In this document: positions 55,721-63,325 of the stretch, one piece after another
Numbering within the stretch: the stretch's first letter is position 1
How the letters are laid out: the number at the start of each line of letters is the position of its first letter
DNA from: Acinetobacter sp. NIPH 2699
Lineage (GTDB): Bacteria > Pseudomonadota > Gammaproteobacteria > Pseudomonadales > Moraxellaceae
DNA length: 64,000 nt
Direction: 5' to 3'
Assembly (NCBI RefSeq): GCF_022549355.1
Contig: NZ_JAKZGL010000003.1
Span: forward strand, 248,001 to 312,000
The notes under the pieces: generated by a model
Told to the model about the DNA's origin: nothing
Seen by the model: the letters and a program-made list of their open reading frames with translations, nothing else
The model's database searches: none
Program-made: the position numbers and the translations under genes

Positions 55721-56602
55721 TTATTTGACCTCTTTTTGTTGGCGAGCTTGCTGCATGGTAAAGGTACAGCCAATTGAGGCGATGATAATGGTGGCGAGCG
55801 CGAGCCACTGATTCCACAACAGTTTTTCACTCAAAAATACAAAACCAGAGAGTGCGGCAACGGCAGGTTCTAGACTCATTAGAGTACCAAAGCTCAAGGG
55901 TGTTAAATTGCGTAAGGCAATCATTTCCAAGGAGAAAGGCAGGGCGCTGGCTAAAATCGCAAGCCCAATAAAATAATATAAATTGGGCAGTTCAAAGACA
56001 CGATCCATCGCACCAGAAAAAGCAGCAAATGGCAGTAAACAGAGCATCCCAATACTCATGCCCAAACAAACCGTATGATTGCCAGAAATGCCTGAGGGTT
56101 TTTGTCCTGCAATAATATACATGGCCCAACAAGCACCAGCACTGATCGCAAAAAACACTCCAACTAAATCGAGACTTTGTTGCGCTTGTTGTAAGGGGAA
56201 CAATAACGCTAAGCCTAAAACTGCACAACCGACCCAGATAAAGTCATACTTTTGGCGAGCATGGTAAAGTGCCACACTCAAAGGGCCAATAAATTCAAAA
56301 GCCACGGCCAGACCAAGGGGTAAACGTTCAAGCGATAGGTAGAATAATCCATTCATCCCTGCCAGTGCGACACCATAACTTAGAATGGCTTTCCAGCGAA
56401 CTGCACGGAAATTAATGGTCCAGATTTTAAAAATCACAGCCAAAATGACTGCACCAAAACATAATCGCATCGCTGATACGGTCAGTACAGGGAAACTCTG
56501 AAATAACATTTTGGCTAAAGAACCACTGCCTTGGACACAGATCATTGCCAGCATCAGGAGTGCTATGGCAGACAGCGGCGATTTTAGCATTGAGTTGGAC
56601 AT
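55721..56602 (-). CDS. EamA/DMT-family exporter, RhtA-like (second copy)
   Basis: A 293-residue transporter of the same group, with MNGLFYLSLERLPLGLAVAFEFIGPLSVALY as the RhtA-like core and about ten helices. It lies upstream of the 54765-55628 gene with a 92-bp gap, so the pair arose by tandem duplication and has since diverged. It may export amino acids or other small metabolites. Confidence 0.85.
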   Translation of the reverse strand: MSNSMLKSPLSAIALLMLAMICVQGSGSLAKMLFQSFPVLTVSAMRLCFGAVILAVIFKIWTINFRAVRWKAILSYGVALAGMNGLFYLSLERLPLGLAVAFEFIGPLSVALYHARQKYDFIWVGCAVLGLALLFPLQQAQQSLDLVGVFFAISAGACWAMYIIAGQKPSGISGNHTVCLGMSIGMLCLLPFAAFSGAMDRVFELPNLYYFIGLAILASALPFSLEMIALRNLTPLSFGTLMSLEPAVAALSGFVFLSEKLLWNQWLALATIIIASIGCTFTMQQARQQKEVK

Positions 56603-57038
56603 TTAATCATCAATTGAGTTGGTGTAATTTTCACATAATAATTGGATTCTAGCGGAAGTTGTGGATTGAGACGAGCGGAATTTCATTTGATTGGAATGTT
56701 GGGATTGTTCGATTTAGCACTCTTTAATGAATTTTAATATTCTTTTAAATATTATTTGTTTGTGTGTTTAGGCAGTTTTAGCTTAAATGCAGTTCTTTTT
56801 TAAGATGTACTGTTCGGTCAGTGATGAGAGCAGCGAGTGTGATCATTTTTTATCAGAGCACAATGAGCTGCTAATCGTGTGAATAGTGATGTGAGTGGAT
56901 GCAGCTCGTCAGATTCACACATAAAATTTATGATTTGTTTGCTATAAAATTTTGGGGCAATAAAGACCCCGTACATCGCAATTAAAACGCTAAAAATGAT
57001 AATGCTTTAAATGAAATAATAATTACGGAGACAATAAG
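56603..57038. other. Intergenic region upstream of the M23 peptidase pair
   Basis: A 436-bp AT-rich spacer between divergent units. No credible gene, terminator or repeat was recognised. Promoters for both sides must be here, but none stands out. Confidence 0.6.
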
Positions 57039-57866
57039 ATGTTAAAACTAAAACGTGCTTTTGCCATTGGTATCATGACATTAGTTCCTGTTGCAACCTA
57101 TGCTGCCCCTGCCTTCAAAGCCCCCTTCGCCTGTGGACAAACATGGAGTTATAGCACTTATGCTGGTCATAACTATAATGCCTTGGACTTTGTGCGATGG
57201 GACAACGGCGCAACGTCAGGTGCCGCAGTACTGGCTTCAGCGGGAGGAACCGTATCGGTCAGTTCTGTGGGCTGGAATGGTGGTGCTGGGAATATGGTGG
57301 TGATTAATCATGGCAATGGCTGGTCAACCCATTATTTTCATTTAAACACCATTAATGTCAATGCGGGTGCTTCTGTTGGTCAAGGTCAACAAATTGGCAC
57401 TGTAGGGAGTACAGGGCAGAGTACAGGACCACATTTACATTTTGAACAGCGCTTAAATAGTACCGCACAAAGCATTGTCATCAATGGCAATTCATTGGCA
57501 CCCTATCCTGGTGGTTATGGGCAAAAAGTGCTAACCAGTGATAATGGCTGTGGTGGTACAACTCCGCCACCTCCACCACCAAGTGGTAATAAATATTGGG
57601 TGGATACATGGGTGGATGGTAACGGTCGTTCTAGTCCGGGCGGTACGGTGACTGGAACTTTATATAAAGGTACACATTATACTTACTGTAAGACATGGGG
57701 ACCTAAAGTCCAAAATGCGAATGGAACACAATGGAATCACTGGTGGTTAAAAACTGATTTGGATGTTGGACCAGCCAATCAATGGGTTTCAGCATATCTG
57801 CTGTCACGTTGGGGCAATGATGAGGCAAAAGATAATAATGGTGTCGTGATTCCAAATTGCCCTTAA
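57039..57866 (+). CDS. Secreted M23 family metallopeptidase with C-terminal SH3-like domain (copy 1)
   Basis: A 275-residue exported protein with signal peptide ending TYAA (about 22). The M23 (LasA/LytM-type) domain spans about 30-165. Zinc ligands are likely in AGHNYNALD and the HxH motif GPHLHFE (about residues 128-134). A Pro linker (TTPPPPPPS) leads to a roughly 95-residue domain from KYWVDTW to the end that looks like an SH3-type wall-binding module, though I do not recognise it with certainty. It should cleave peptidoglycan cross-bridges, in self or competitors. The next gene is a paralogue. Confidence 0.85.
   Translation: MLKLKRAFAIGIMTLVPVATYAAPAFKAPFACGQTWSYSTYAGHNYNALDFVRWDNGATSGAAVLASAGGTVSVSSVGWNGGAGNMVVINHGNGWSTHYFHLNTINVNAGASVGQGQQIGTVGSTGQSTGPHLHFEQRLNSTAQSIVINGNSLAPYPGGYGQKVLTSDNGCGGTTPPPPPPSGNKYWVDTWVDGNGRSSPGGTVTGTLYKGTHYTYCKTWGPKVQNANGTQWNHWWLKTDLDVGPANQWVSAYLLSRWGNDEAKDNNGVVIPNCP
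57642..57787 (+). repeat. 146-bp direct repeat, copy 1 (within C-terminal domain)
   Basis: This 146-base stretch matches 58613-58758 with three mismatches, all third-position changes that I can see. The flanks diverge more, and the N-terminal catalytic parts of the two genes are quite different. Confidence 0.95.
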
Positions 57867-57958
57867 TTAAAATAATAATCTATTCGATAGTACCGATGTC
57901 ATTTTTAGGAATGGCATCGTCATAAAAAATAATAATTGATGAATAAGGATAATAGATA

Positions 57959-58837
57959 ATGTTTGAAATACGATTTTCTTCAATAATGCCCCACACCTTT
58001 TTTAAAAAAATATATAAAACGATTGCTTGTGTCATTTTTACAACCATCTCAAGCCATACTTTTTCTGCTGACCCATTACCGAATCGTCCAGCGTTTAAGT
58101 TGCCATTTCCTTGTGGTGCACAAGTTGAGTTAAAAACTTATCAAGGGCATGGTCCAGACGACAAAAAAATTGATATGTATCGTGTAGGGATGTTTACAGG
58201 GAGTCCCATCACAGCTTCGGCTGATGGTCTTGTACATCAAGCCTTTTATCCGGGTGGTATTGAGATTCGACATGGAAATGGTTGGTTTAGCACATATATG
58301 CATATGAGTAGCCATGTGCCTGTGGGTACCAATGTGAAGCAGGGCGATGTGGTGGGATATATGGGAGATATTGGATCACCTGGTATTCCTCATTTACACT
58401 ATGAACAGTTATATGCACCCGGTCTCAATGATGCAGGCAATCAACATATTGTGAATCCGATACTGCAAGGTGAATGGTTATATATGGTACCGAACTCACC
58501 TTTAGTGAGAACCAGTGCAAACTGTTCGAATATCACACCGCCACCTCCACCGACTGGAAATAAGTATTGGGTCGATACGTGGGGCGATGCCAATGGTCGT
58601 TCTAGTCCAGGAGGTACGGTGACTGGAACTTTATATAAAGGTACGCATTATACTTACTGTAAGACATGGGGACCTAAAGTCCAAAATGCGAATGGAACAC
58701 AGTGGAATCACTGGTGGTTAAAAACTGACTTGGATGTTGGACCAGCCAATCAATGGGTGTCTGCGTTTATGCTGTCACGTTGGGGCAATGATCAAGCCAA
58801 AGATAATAATGGCGTGGTCATTCCAAACTGTCCTTAA
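57959..58837 (+). CDS. Secreted M23 family metallopeptidase with C-terminal SH3-like domain (copy 2)
   Basis: A 292-residue paralogue of the gene at 57039. An N-terminal hydrophobic segment ends SSHTFSA (about 36); an internal ATG at 57986 would shorten the leader. Candidate zinc ligands lie in YQGHGPDDKKID and GIPHLHYEQ. The catalytic domain is diverged from copy 1, but after the PPPPPTGNKYWVD linker the C-terminal domain is almost the same, ending NNGVVIPNCP. Shared export and wall binding with different cleavage specificity is a fair inference. Confidence 0.84.
   Translation: MFEIRFSSIMPHTFFKKIYKTIACVIFTTISSHTFSADPLPNRPAFKLPFPCGAQVELKTYQGHGPDDKKIDMYRVGMFTGSPITASADGLVHQAFYPGGIEIRHGNGWFSTYMHMSSHVPVGTNVKQGDVVGYMGDIGSPGIPHLHYEQLYAPGLNDAGNQHIVNPILQGEWLYMVPNSPLVRTSANCSNITPPPPPTGNKYWVDTWGDANGRSSPGGTVTGTLYKGTHYTYCKTWGPKVQNANGTQWNHWWLKTDLDVGPANQWVSAFMLSRWGNDQAKDNNGVVIPNCP
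58613..58758 (+). repeat. 146-bp direct repeat, copy 2 (within C-terminal domain)
   Basis: Second copy of the repeat at 57642-57787, offset by 971 bases. Confidence 0.95.
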
Positions 58838-58871
58838 AATTCATGATGAAGAAAGCCTAAATATTACCCAA

Positions 58872-58901
58872 AAAAAATCACAGCCAAAGCTGTGATTTTT
58901 T
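58872..58901. terminator. Bidirectional intrinsic terminator between the M23 pair and serA
   Basis: A 13-bp perfect stem (58872-58884 with 58889-58901), CAAA loop, with A-rich left and T-rich right ends, able to stop both converging transcripts. Confidence 0.93.
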
Positions 58902-58913
58902 AAGTCAGCGTTT

Positions 58914-60146
58914 TTAGAACAATACGCGAACTCGAATGGTACCTTCAACTTGACTCAAGGTATCAAGTGCTTCTTGAGATGCAGATGCATCTACATCCAT
59001 CACGAGGTAGCCAATATCACCTTTGGTCATTAAAGACTGACCAGAAATGTTGATGCCTTGTTCTGCAAATAAGGTGTTGATCTTCGATAACACACCCGGA
59101 ACATTTTTGTGGATATGAAGCAAACGATGTTGACCATCAGAAAGTGGCAATGCGATTTCTGGGAAGTTCACCGCAGAAAGTGTCATACCTTTATCTGAGT
59201 AAGAAACGAATTTCTCAGCAACTTCTAAACCAATGTTTGCTTGCGCTTCCATGGTAGAACCACCCACGTGTGGTGTTAAAATCACGTTGTCTAAACCACG
59301 AAGTGGGGAAACGAATTCTTCACCGTTGGCTTTTGGCTCTTTCGGGAATACGTCAACCGCTGCACCAGCAAGGTGACCCGATTTAATTGCATCGGCTAAA
59401 TCTTCAATAATGACACATGTACCACGCGCCGCATTGATAAAGATTGAACCTTGTTTCATTTTCGCAAATTGTTCTTTCTTAAAGAAGTTGCGTGTAGATG
59501 GAACATCTGGAACATGTAAAGAAACTACATCAGCAGTTGCTAATAGCTCATCTAAAGAACCCACTTGACGTGCATTACCTAAAGGTAATTTGGTGACAGC
59601 ATCAAAATAGATCACTTTCATACCCAAGCTTTCTGCTAAAACAGAAAGTTGTGAACCGATTGAACCGTAACCGACGATACCTAAAGTCTTACCACGTGTT
59701 TCAAAAGAACCTACAGCAGACTTATTCCATCCACCGATATGTGTATCTTTTGATTTTTCAGGAACACGACGAAGTAATAAAATTGCTTCTGCAAGAACCA
59801 ATTCAGCAACTGAACGTGTATTTGAATACGGTGCGTTGAAAACAGGGATACCGCGAGACATCGCTGCTTTTAAATCGACTTGGTTGGTACCGATACAGAA
59901 ACAACCTACCGCAATCAATTTATTCGCTGCTTCAAAGATTTCTTCAGTCAATTGAGTACGCGAACGAATACCAATAAAGTGCGCATCTTTGACCGCTGCT
60001 TTCAAAGCATCGCCTTCAAGTGCAGTTTTGTGGTAATCAATATTGGTATAACCCGCAGCGTTTAAAGTATCGATGGCATTTTGATGAACGCCCTCTAACA
60101 ATAGAAAACGGATTTTATCTTTAGGGAGTGATAGATGTTGGCTCAT
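58914..60146 (-). CDS. serA: D-3-phosphoglycerate dehydrogenase SerA
   Basis: First step of serine synthesis, oxidising 3-phosphoglycerate with NAD; such enzymes also reduce 2-oxoglutarate to D-2-hydroxyglutarate. It has 410 residues, as in E. coli. The NAD-binding motif LGIVGYGSIGSQL is at about 152-164, with active-site Arg in INAARGT and the His in LTPHVGGSTMEAQ. A C-terminal ACT domain (about 340-410, LLHIHKNVPGVLSKIN) suggests feedback by serine. Divergent from a D-2-hydroxyglutarate-type dehydrogenase at 60510. Confidence 0.96.
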   Translation of the reverse strand: MSQHLSLPKDKIRFLLLEGVHQNAIDTLNAAGYTNIDYHKTALEGDALKAAVKDAHFIGIRSRTQLTEEIFEAANKLIAVGCFCIGTNQVDLKAAMSRGIPVFNAPYSNTRSVAELVLAEAILLLRRVPEKSKDTHIGGWNKSAVGSFETRGKTLGIVGYGSIGSQLSVLAESLGMKVIYFDAVTKLPLGNARQVGSLDELLATADVVSLHVPDVPSTRNFFKKEQFAKMKQGSIFINAARGTCVIIEDLADAIKSGHLAGAAVDVFPKEPKANGEEFVSPLRGLDNVILTPHVGGSTMEAQANIGLEVAEKFVSYSDKGMTLSAVNFPEIALPLSDGQHRLLHIHKNVPGVLSKINTLFAEQGINISGQSLMTKGDIGYLVMDVDASASQEALDTLSQVEGTIRVRVLF

Positions 60147-60509
60147 AACGGCTCTACGCTATATCAGGTCGAATTTAAATCGCCGTATCATACCATATTT
60201 GATCAAAATGAGGGCGATTTCATTGCAAATTAGGGCGTGGAAATAGTGATCATTTTTCAGGGAAATGTTGACCTATTTTCAGGAGATAGCTGTTGTGACG
60301 ACAGTATCTTGATGCAAAGCTTTATCCCTTGCGTGCTTCTATGTAAAATGTATCTATCTAATGGGCAAACCTCATCAGCAACGGGTTTGCGCTGTTCTGT
60401 AAAGTTTCTATATTTTTGGATACTTCCAATGTCTTATTTTTAAGATGTTGAAAAATATTATGTTGTCATCCAAAAGTCCTATATTTACTTCTTGCTAGGC
60501 CTGTAAACG
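60147..60509. other. Divergent spacer between serA and the FAD dehydrogenase gene
   Basis: A 363-bp spacer that must hold both promoters. A 7-bp stem GCAAACC/GGTTTGC (60365-60371 with 60384-60390, 12-nt loop) is the only notable structure. A 68-codon open frame inside has no family resemblance and is not called. Confidence 0.5.
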
Positions 60510-61919
60510 ATGAATGCTTCAGTCGCTTTAACACCTGAATTATTAACCCAATTAACGGCAATTGTGGGTGAAATCCGTATTAAAACCGATGCCGATAGTT
60601 TGGAAAACTGGGGACGAGATCATACTAAACATTTTGATCCGAACCCATCAGTCATCGTTTTTCCATCAAGTACTGAACAGGTTCAGGCCATTGTTAAACT
60701 TGCTAATCAATTTAATGTTGCGATTACTCCATCTGGTGGTCGTACTGGGCTTTCCGCAGGTGCGGTGGCTGCCAACGGTGAGATAGTGATTAGCTTTGAC
60801 AAGATGAACCAAATCTTAGAGTTCTTCCCAGCCGATCGTATGGTACGTGTACAAGCAGGTGTGGTGACGGAGCAGTTGCAGAATTATGCCGAACAACAAG
60901 GCATGTATTACCCAGTCGATTTCGCATCAGCAGGTTCAAGTCAAATTGGTGGAAATATCGGCACCAATGCAGGCGGTATCAAGGTCATTAAATATGGCAT
61001 GACCCGTAATTGGGTACTGGGTTTGACAGTGGTGACGGGTAAAGGTGATGTTTTACGTTTAAACAAAGGCATGATTAAAAATGCTACGGGCTATTCACTG
61101 CAACATTTATTTATCGGTGGTGAAGGTACACTCGGTCTTGTGACTGAAGCTGAAATCAAACTTGAGCGCCAACCACAGAACTTACAAGTGATGGTTTTGG
61201 GTGCACCTGATTTTGAAGCGGTGATGCCTGTATTACATGCTTTCCAAAATGAAATTGACCTCACAGCATTCGAGTTCTTTGGTGAATTGGCAATGCAAAA
61301 GGTATTGGATCGTGGTCATGTCCAACGTCCATTTGAAACGCAATGTCCGTTCTATGTGTTATTAGAGTTTGAAGCACCGTATGAACCAATCATGGACAAG
61401 GCGATGCAGATTTTTGAGCATTGTATGGAACAGGGTTGGGTGGTTGATGGCGTGATGAGCCAAAGTCTGGAACAAGCACAGAGCTTATGGCGTTTGCGTG
61501 AAGATATTTCAGAATCGATTGCGCCGTTTATTCCATATAAGAATGATATTTCAGTGTTAATTACCCATGTGCCTGCGTTTATTGCAGAAATTGATACGAT
61601 TGTTGCTGACAATTATCCAGACTTTGAAATCTGCTGGTTTGGTCATATTGGTGATGGTAACTTGCACTTAAATATCTTGAAGCCTGAAAATCTTACCAAA
61701 GATGAGTTCTTTGCCAAGTGTCAGGTGGTAAATAAACATGTGTTTGAGACTGTGAAAAAATATGATGGTTCGATCTCTGCTGAGCATGGTGTGGGGATGA
61801 CCAAGAAGCCATATTTGGAATATTCACGTTCGCCTGAAGAAATTGAATATATGAAAGCATTGAAGTTGGCGTTTGACCCGAATGGGATTATGAACCCAGG
61901 GAAATTGTTTGATCTTTAA
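60510..61919 (+). CDS. FAD-binding oxidoreductase, D-2-hydroxyglutarate dehydrogenase-like
   Basis: A 469-residue flavoprotein of the GlcD/D2HGDH group. The FAD-binding PCMH domain (about 45-225) includes TPSGGRTGLSAGAV and the Gly-rich IGGNIGTNAGGIKVIKYG. The C-terminal FAD-oxidase domain has FGHIGDGNLHLNI, whose histidines bind the active-site metal in D2HGDH, and SISAEHGVG. Placement opposite serA supports D-2-hydroxyglutarate, the SerA side-product, as substrate; D-lactate or glycolate remain possible. A terminator follows. Confidence 0.82.
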   Translation: MNASVALTPELLTQLTAIVGEIRIKTDADSLENWGRDHTKHFDPNPSVIVFPSSTEQVQAIVKLANQFNVAITPSGGRTGLSAGAVAANGEIVISFDKMNQILEFFPADRMVRVQAGVVTEQLQNYAEQQGMYYPVDFASAGSSQIGGNIGTNAGGIKVIKYGMTRNWVLGLTVVTGKGDVLRLNKGMIKNATGYSLQHLFIGGEGTLGLVTEAEIKLERQPQNLQVMVLGAPDFEAVMPVLHAFQNEIDLTAFEFFGELAMQKVLDRGHVQRPFETQCPFYVLLEFEAPYEPIMDKAMQIFEHCMEQGWVVDGVMSQSLEQAQSLWRLREDISESIAPFIPYKNDISVLITHVPAFIAEIDTIVADNYPDFEICWFGHIGDGNLHLNILKPENLTKDEFFAKCQVVNKHVFETVKKYDGSISAEHGVGMTKKPYLEYSRSPEEIEYMKALKLAFDPNGIMNPGKLFDL

Positions 61920-61947
61920 TGCTTGATTAATTAAAAGAATTTCTGCT

Positions 61948-61976
61948 AAAAGCGTATCGTAAGATGCGCTTTTTTA
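61948..61976 (+). terminator. Intrinsic terminator after the FAD dehydrogenase gene
   Basis: An 11-bp stem with one G-U pair (61948-61958 with 61963-61973), GTAA loop, ending in a T-run. Confidence 0.88.
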
Positions 61977-62073
61977 CTGTTTAAGTAATTTTTTATAGCT
62001 TTTTTTTAAGAAATTATTTTTGAACAGCCTCATATTTATGGAGAGCATCCAAATAGTATTTGAATAGGCATAC

Positions 62074-62168
62074 CCTACTTTTGAGGGATCAAAAGTAGGC
62101 AAAAATCCTTTGTTGAACTGACGGTACATCCTTGTACAGCAGTTCAACAAGGCGGCATCCATGCCGCC
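62074..62168. repeat. Three-hairpin structured element
   Basis: Three hairpins in a row: an 11-bp stem with 4-nt loop (62074-62084 with 62089-62099); an 11-bp stem (62110-62120 with 62140-62150) enclosing a smaller GTACA/TGTAC stem; and an 8-bp stem GGCGGCAT/ATGCCGCC (62151-62158 with 62161-62168). Two of the loops hold ATCC-like bases. No T-run and no credible gene. It has the look of a dispersed palindromic repeat or structured RNA, one of the few GC-rich patches in this 379-bp spacer (61920-62298). Confidence 0.65.
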
Positions 62169-62254
62169 CACCAGCACGATAGTAAATTTTAGTGTTGAGT
62201 CACTTCTTATACACTTTCCAACCCATCAAAATATGATAACTCAACGTTAAATAG

Positions 62255-62290
62255 TATAAAGATCAGTAAAAGCATTCTTTTACTGATCTT
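62255..62290 (-). terminator. Hairpin after the ABM monooxygenase gene
   Basis: A 13-bp perfect stem (62259-62271 with 62278-62290) with a 6-nt loop. On the minus strand it is followed by TTTATACTATTT, a weak T-tract, so it is a likely but not certain terminator. Confidence 0.65.
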
Positions 62291-62298
62291 CTCTGGCT

Positions 62299-62613
62299 CT
62301 AGGCCCCACTTTCCAAAATACGAATTTTCACATCAGCAACATGGTCTTGGGTTGCTTTAAAATGCTGCTGCATATGATCTGTTTGCATATGTGCTTCAAG
62401 GTGAGTCGTACTTTGCCATTTCTCTAGCATCACAATGCTATTGTTATCCTGTGTTTGCATTTCAATTGCTGGAAGATGGTCAATCAGTAGTTCATAACCA
62501 TGACAACCATCTTCTGCCAGTACAGTTGGAATAATTTTTTCAAAGGCATCTAAAACGGCTTGGCGGTGTTCAGTACCTTGATGTGTGCGAATTTCAGCGA
62601 TGATAGTGAGCAT
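62299..62613 (-). CDS. ABM-domain putative quinol monooxygenase (YgiN-like)
   Basis: A 104-residue dimeric alpha/beta ferredoxin-fold protein. The opening MLTIIAEIRTHQGTEHRQAVLDAF and the VMLEKWQSTTHLEAHMQTDHMQ segment are typical of the antibiotic biosynthesis monooxygenase domain. In E. coli ygiN sits next to mdaB, and the two are proposed to cycle a quinone. The same pairing is seen here, 12 bases apart, which supports a quinone role. Confidence 0.86.
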   Translation of the reverse strand: MLTIIAEIRTHQGTEHRQAVLDAFEKIIPTVLAEDGCHGYELLIDHLPAIEMQTQDNNSIVMLEKWQSTTHLEAHMQTDHMQQHFKATQDHVADVKIRILESGA

Positions 62614-62625
62614 ATAATTTCTCTC

Positions 62626-63216
62626 TTAGTTTGCAGTTGCAAAAAGTTGATCTAGATGTGCTTTATAGGCCTCGATATAACTAGGTACATTTGGTGCCTT
62701 GATCACATCATTCACGATAAATGTTGGTAGTGAGTCCATACCTAAGAATTGATTGGCTTTATGGAAAGGTAAATAAACGCCATCCACACCAACGCCGTGG
62801 AAGAACTGGTCAGGATCGGTAAAGGCTTCCATCGGGGCATTCCATGTTAAAGATAACATGTACTTTTTACCTCGAATCAAACCACCTGAACCATACTTTT
62901 TAGTGGCATCTGAACGGCTACGGCCATCACTGGCATACAGTGAACCATGTCCAATGGTGAAGATATCATCGATATATTTTTTCATGGTCCACGGTGCACC
63001 CATCCACCAGCCGGGCATTTGGTAAATCACCACATCCGCCCATAAGTACTTATCAATTTCAGCTTGGATGTCGTAATCGCTGTCGGTACGCGTCACTTGT
63101 ACCGTATGACCCAATGCGACTAAATGTGCTTCTGAAAATTCGGTGAGGGTATCATTCAATTCACCATTCGAGTGAGCGAATTGTTTAGCACCGTTAATAA
63201 TTAAAATATTGCTCAT
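62626..63216 (-). CDS. mdaB: NAD(P)H quinone reductase, MdaB-like
   Basis: A 196-residue flavodoxin-fold oxidoreductase (Flavodoxin_2 family). It opens SNILIINGAKQFAHSNGELN, with IYQMPGWWMGAPWTMKKYIDD binding the flavin and KYMLSLTWNAPMEAF following, as in MdaB of E. coli. The family reduces quinones by two electrons, avoiding semiquinone radicals. First of a two-gene unit with the YgiN-like gene. Confidence 0.9.
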   Translation of the reverse strand: MSNILIINGAKQFAHSNGELNDTLTEFSEAHLVALGHTVQVTRTDSDYDIQAEIDKYLWADVVIYQMPGWWMGAPWTMKKYIDDIFTIGHGSLYASDGRSRSDATKKYGSGGLIRGKKYMLSLTWNAPMEAFTDPDQFFHGVGVDGVYLPFHKANQFLGMDSLPTFIVNDVIKAPNVPSYIEAYKAHLDQLFATAN

Positions 63217-63325
63217 GAAATTAAACTCAAAAATAGATTTCTAAAAACTTGGATGTATTTTAGATAATCTATTCATGAGTAAAAATGCGTAAATAAGCAA
63301 AATACTGTTGACTAAAAATCAATAA

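Noticed and set aside
57877..57935. Terminator between the two M23 genes
   Set aside because: A weak stem (CGATGTCATT with AATGGCATCG) is present but is not followed by T on the plus strand; the two genes may be co-transcribed.
60237..60443. Open frame of 68 codons in the serA spacer
   Set aside because: No family pattern, no good ribosome-binding site, and it overlaps the region that must hold promoters.
61974..62177. Open frame of 67 codons on the minus strand after the FAD dehydrogenase gene
   Set aside because: It is made by reading through the three hairpins and the terminator; composition reflects the repeat, not a protein.
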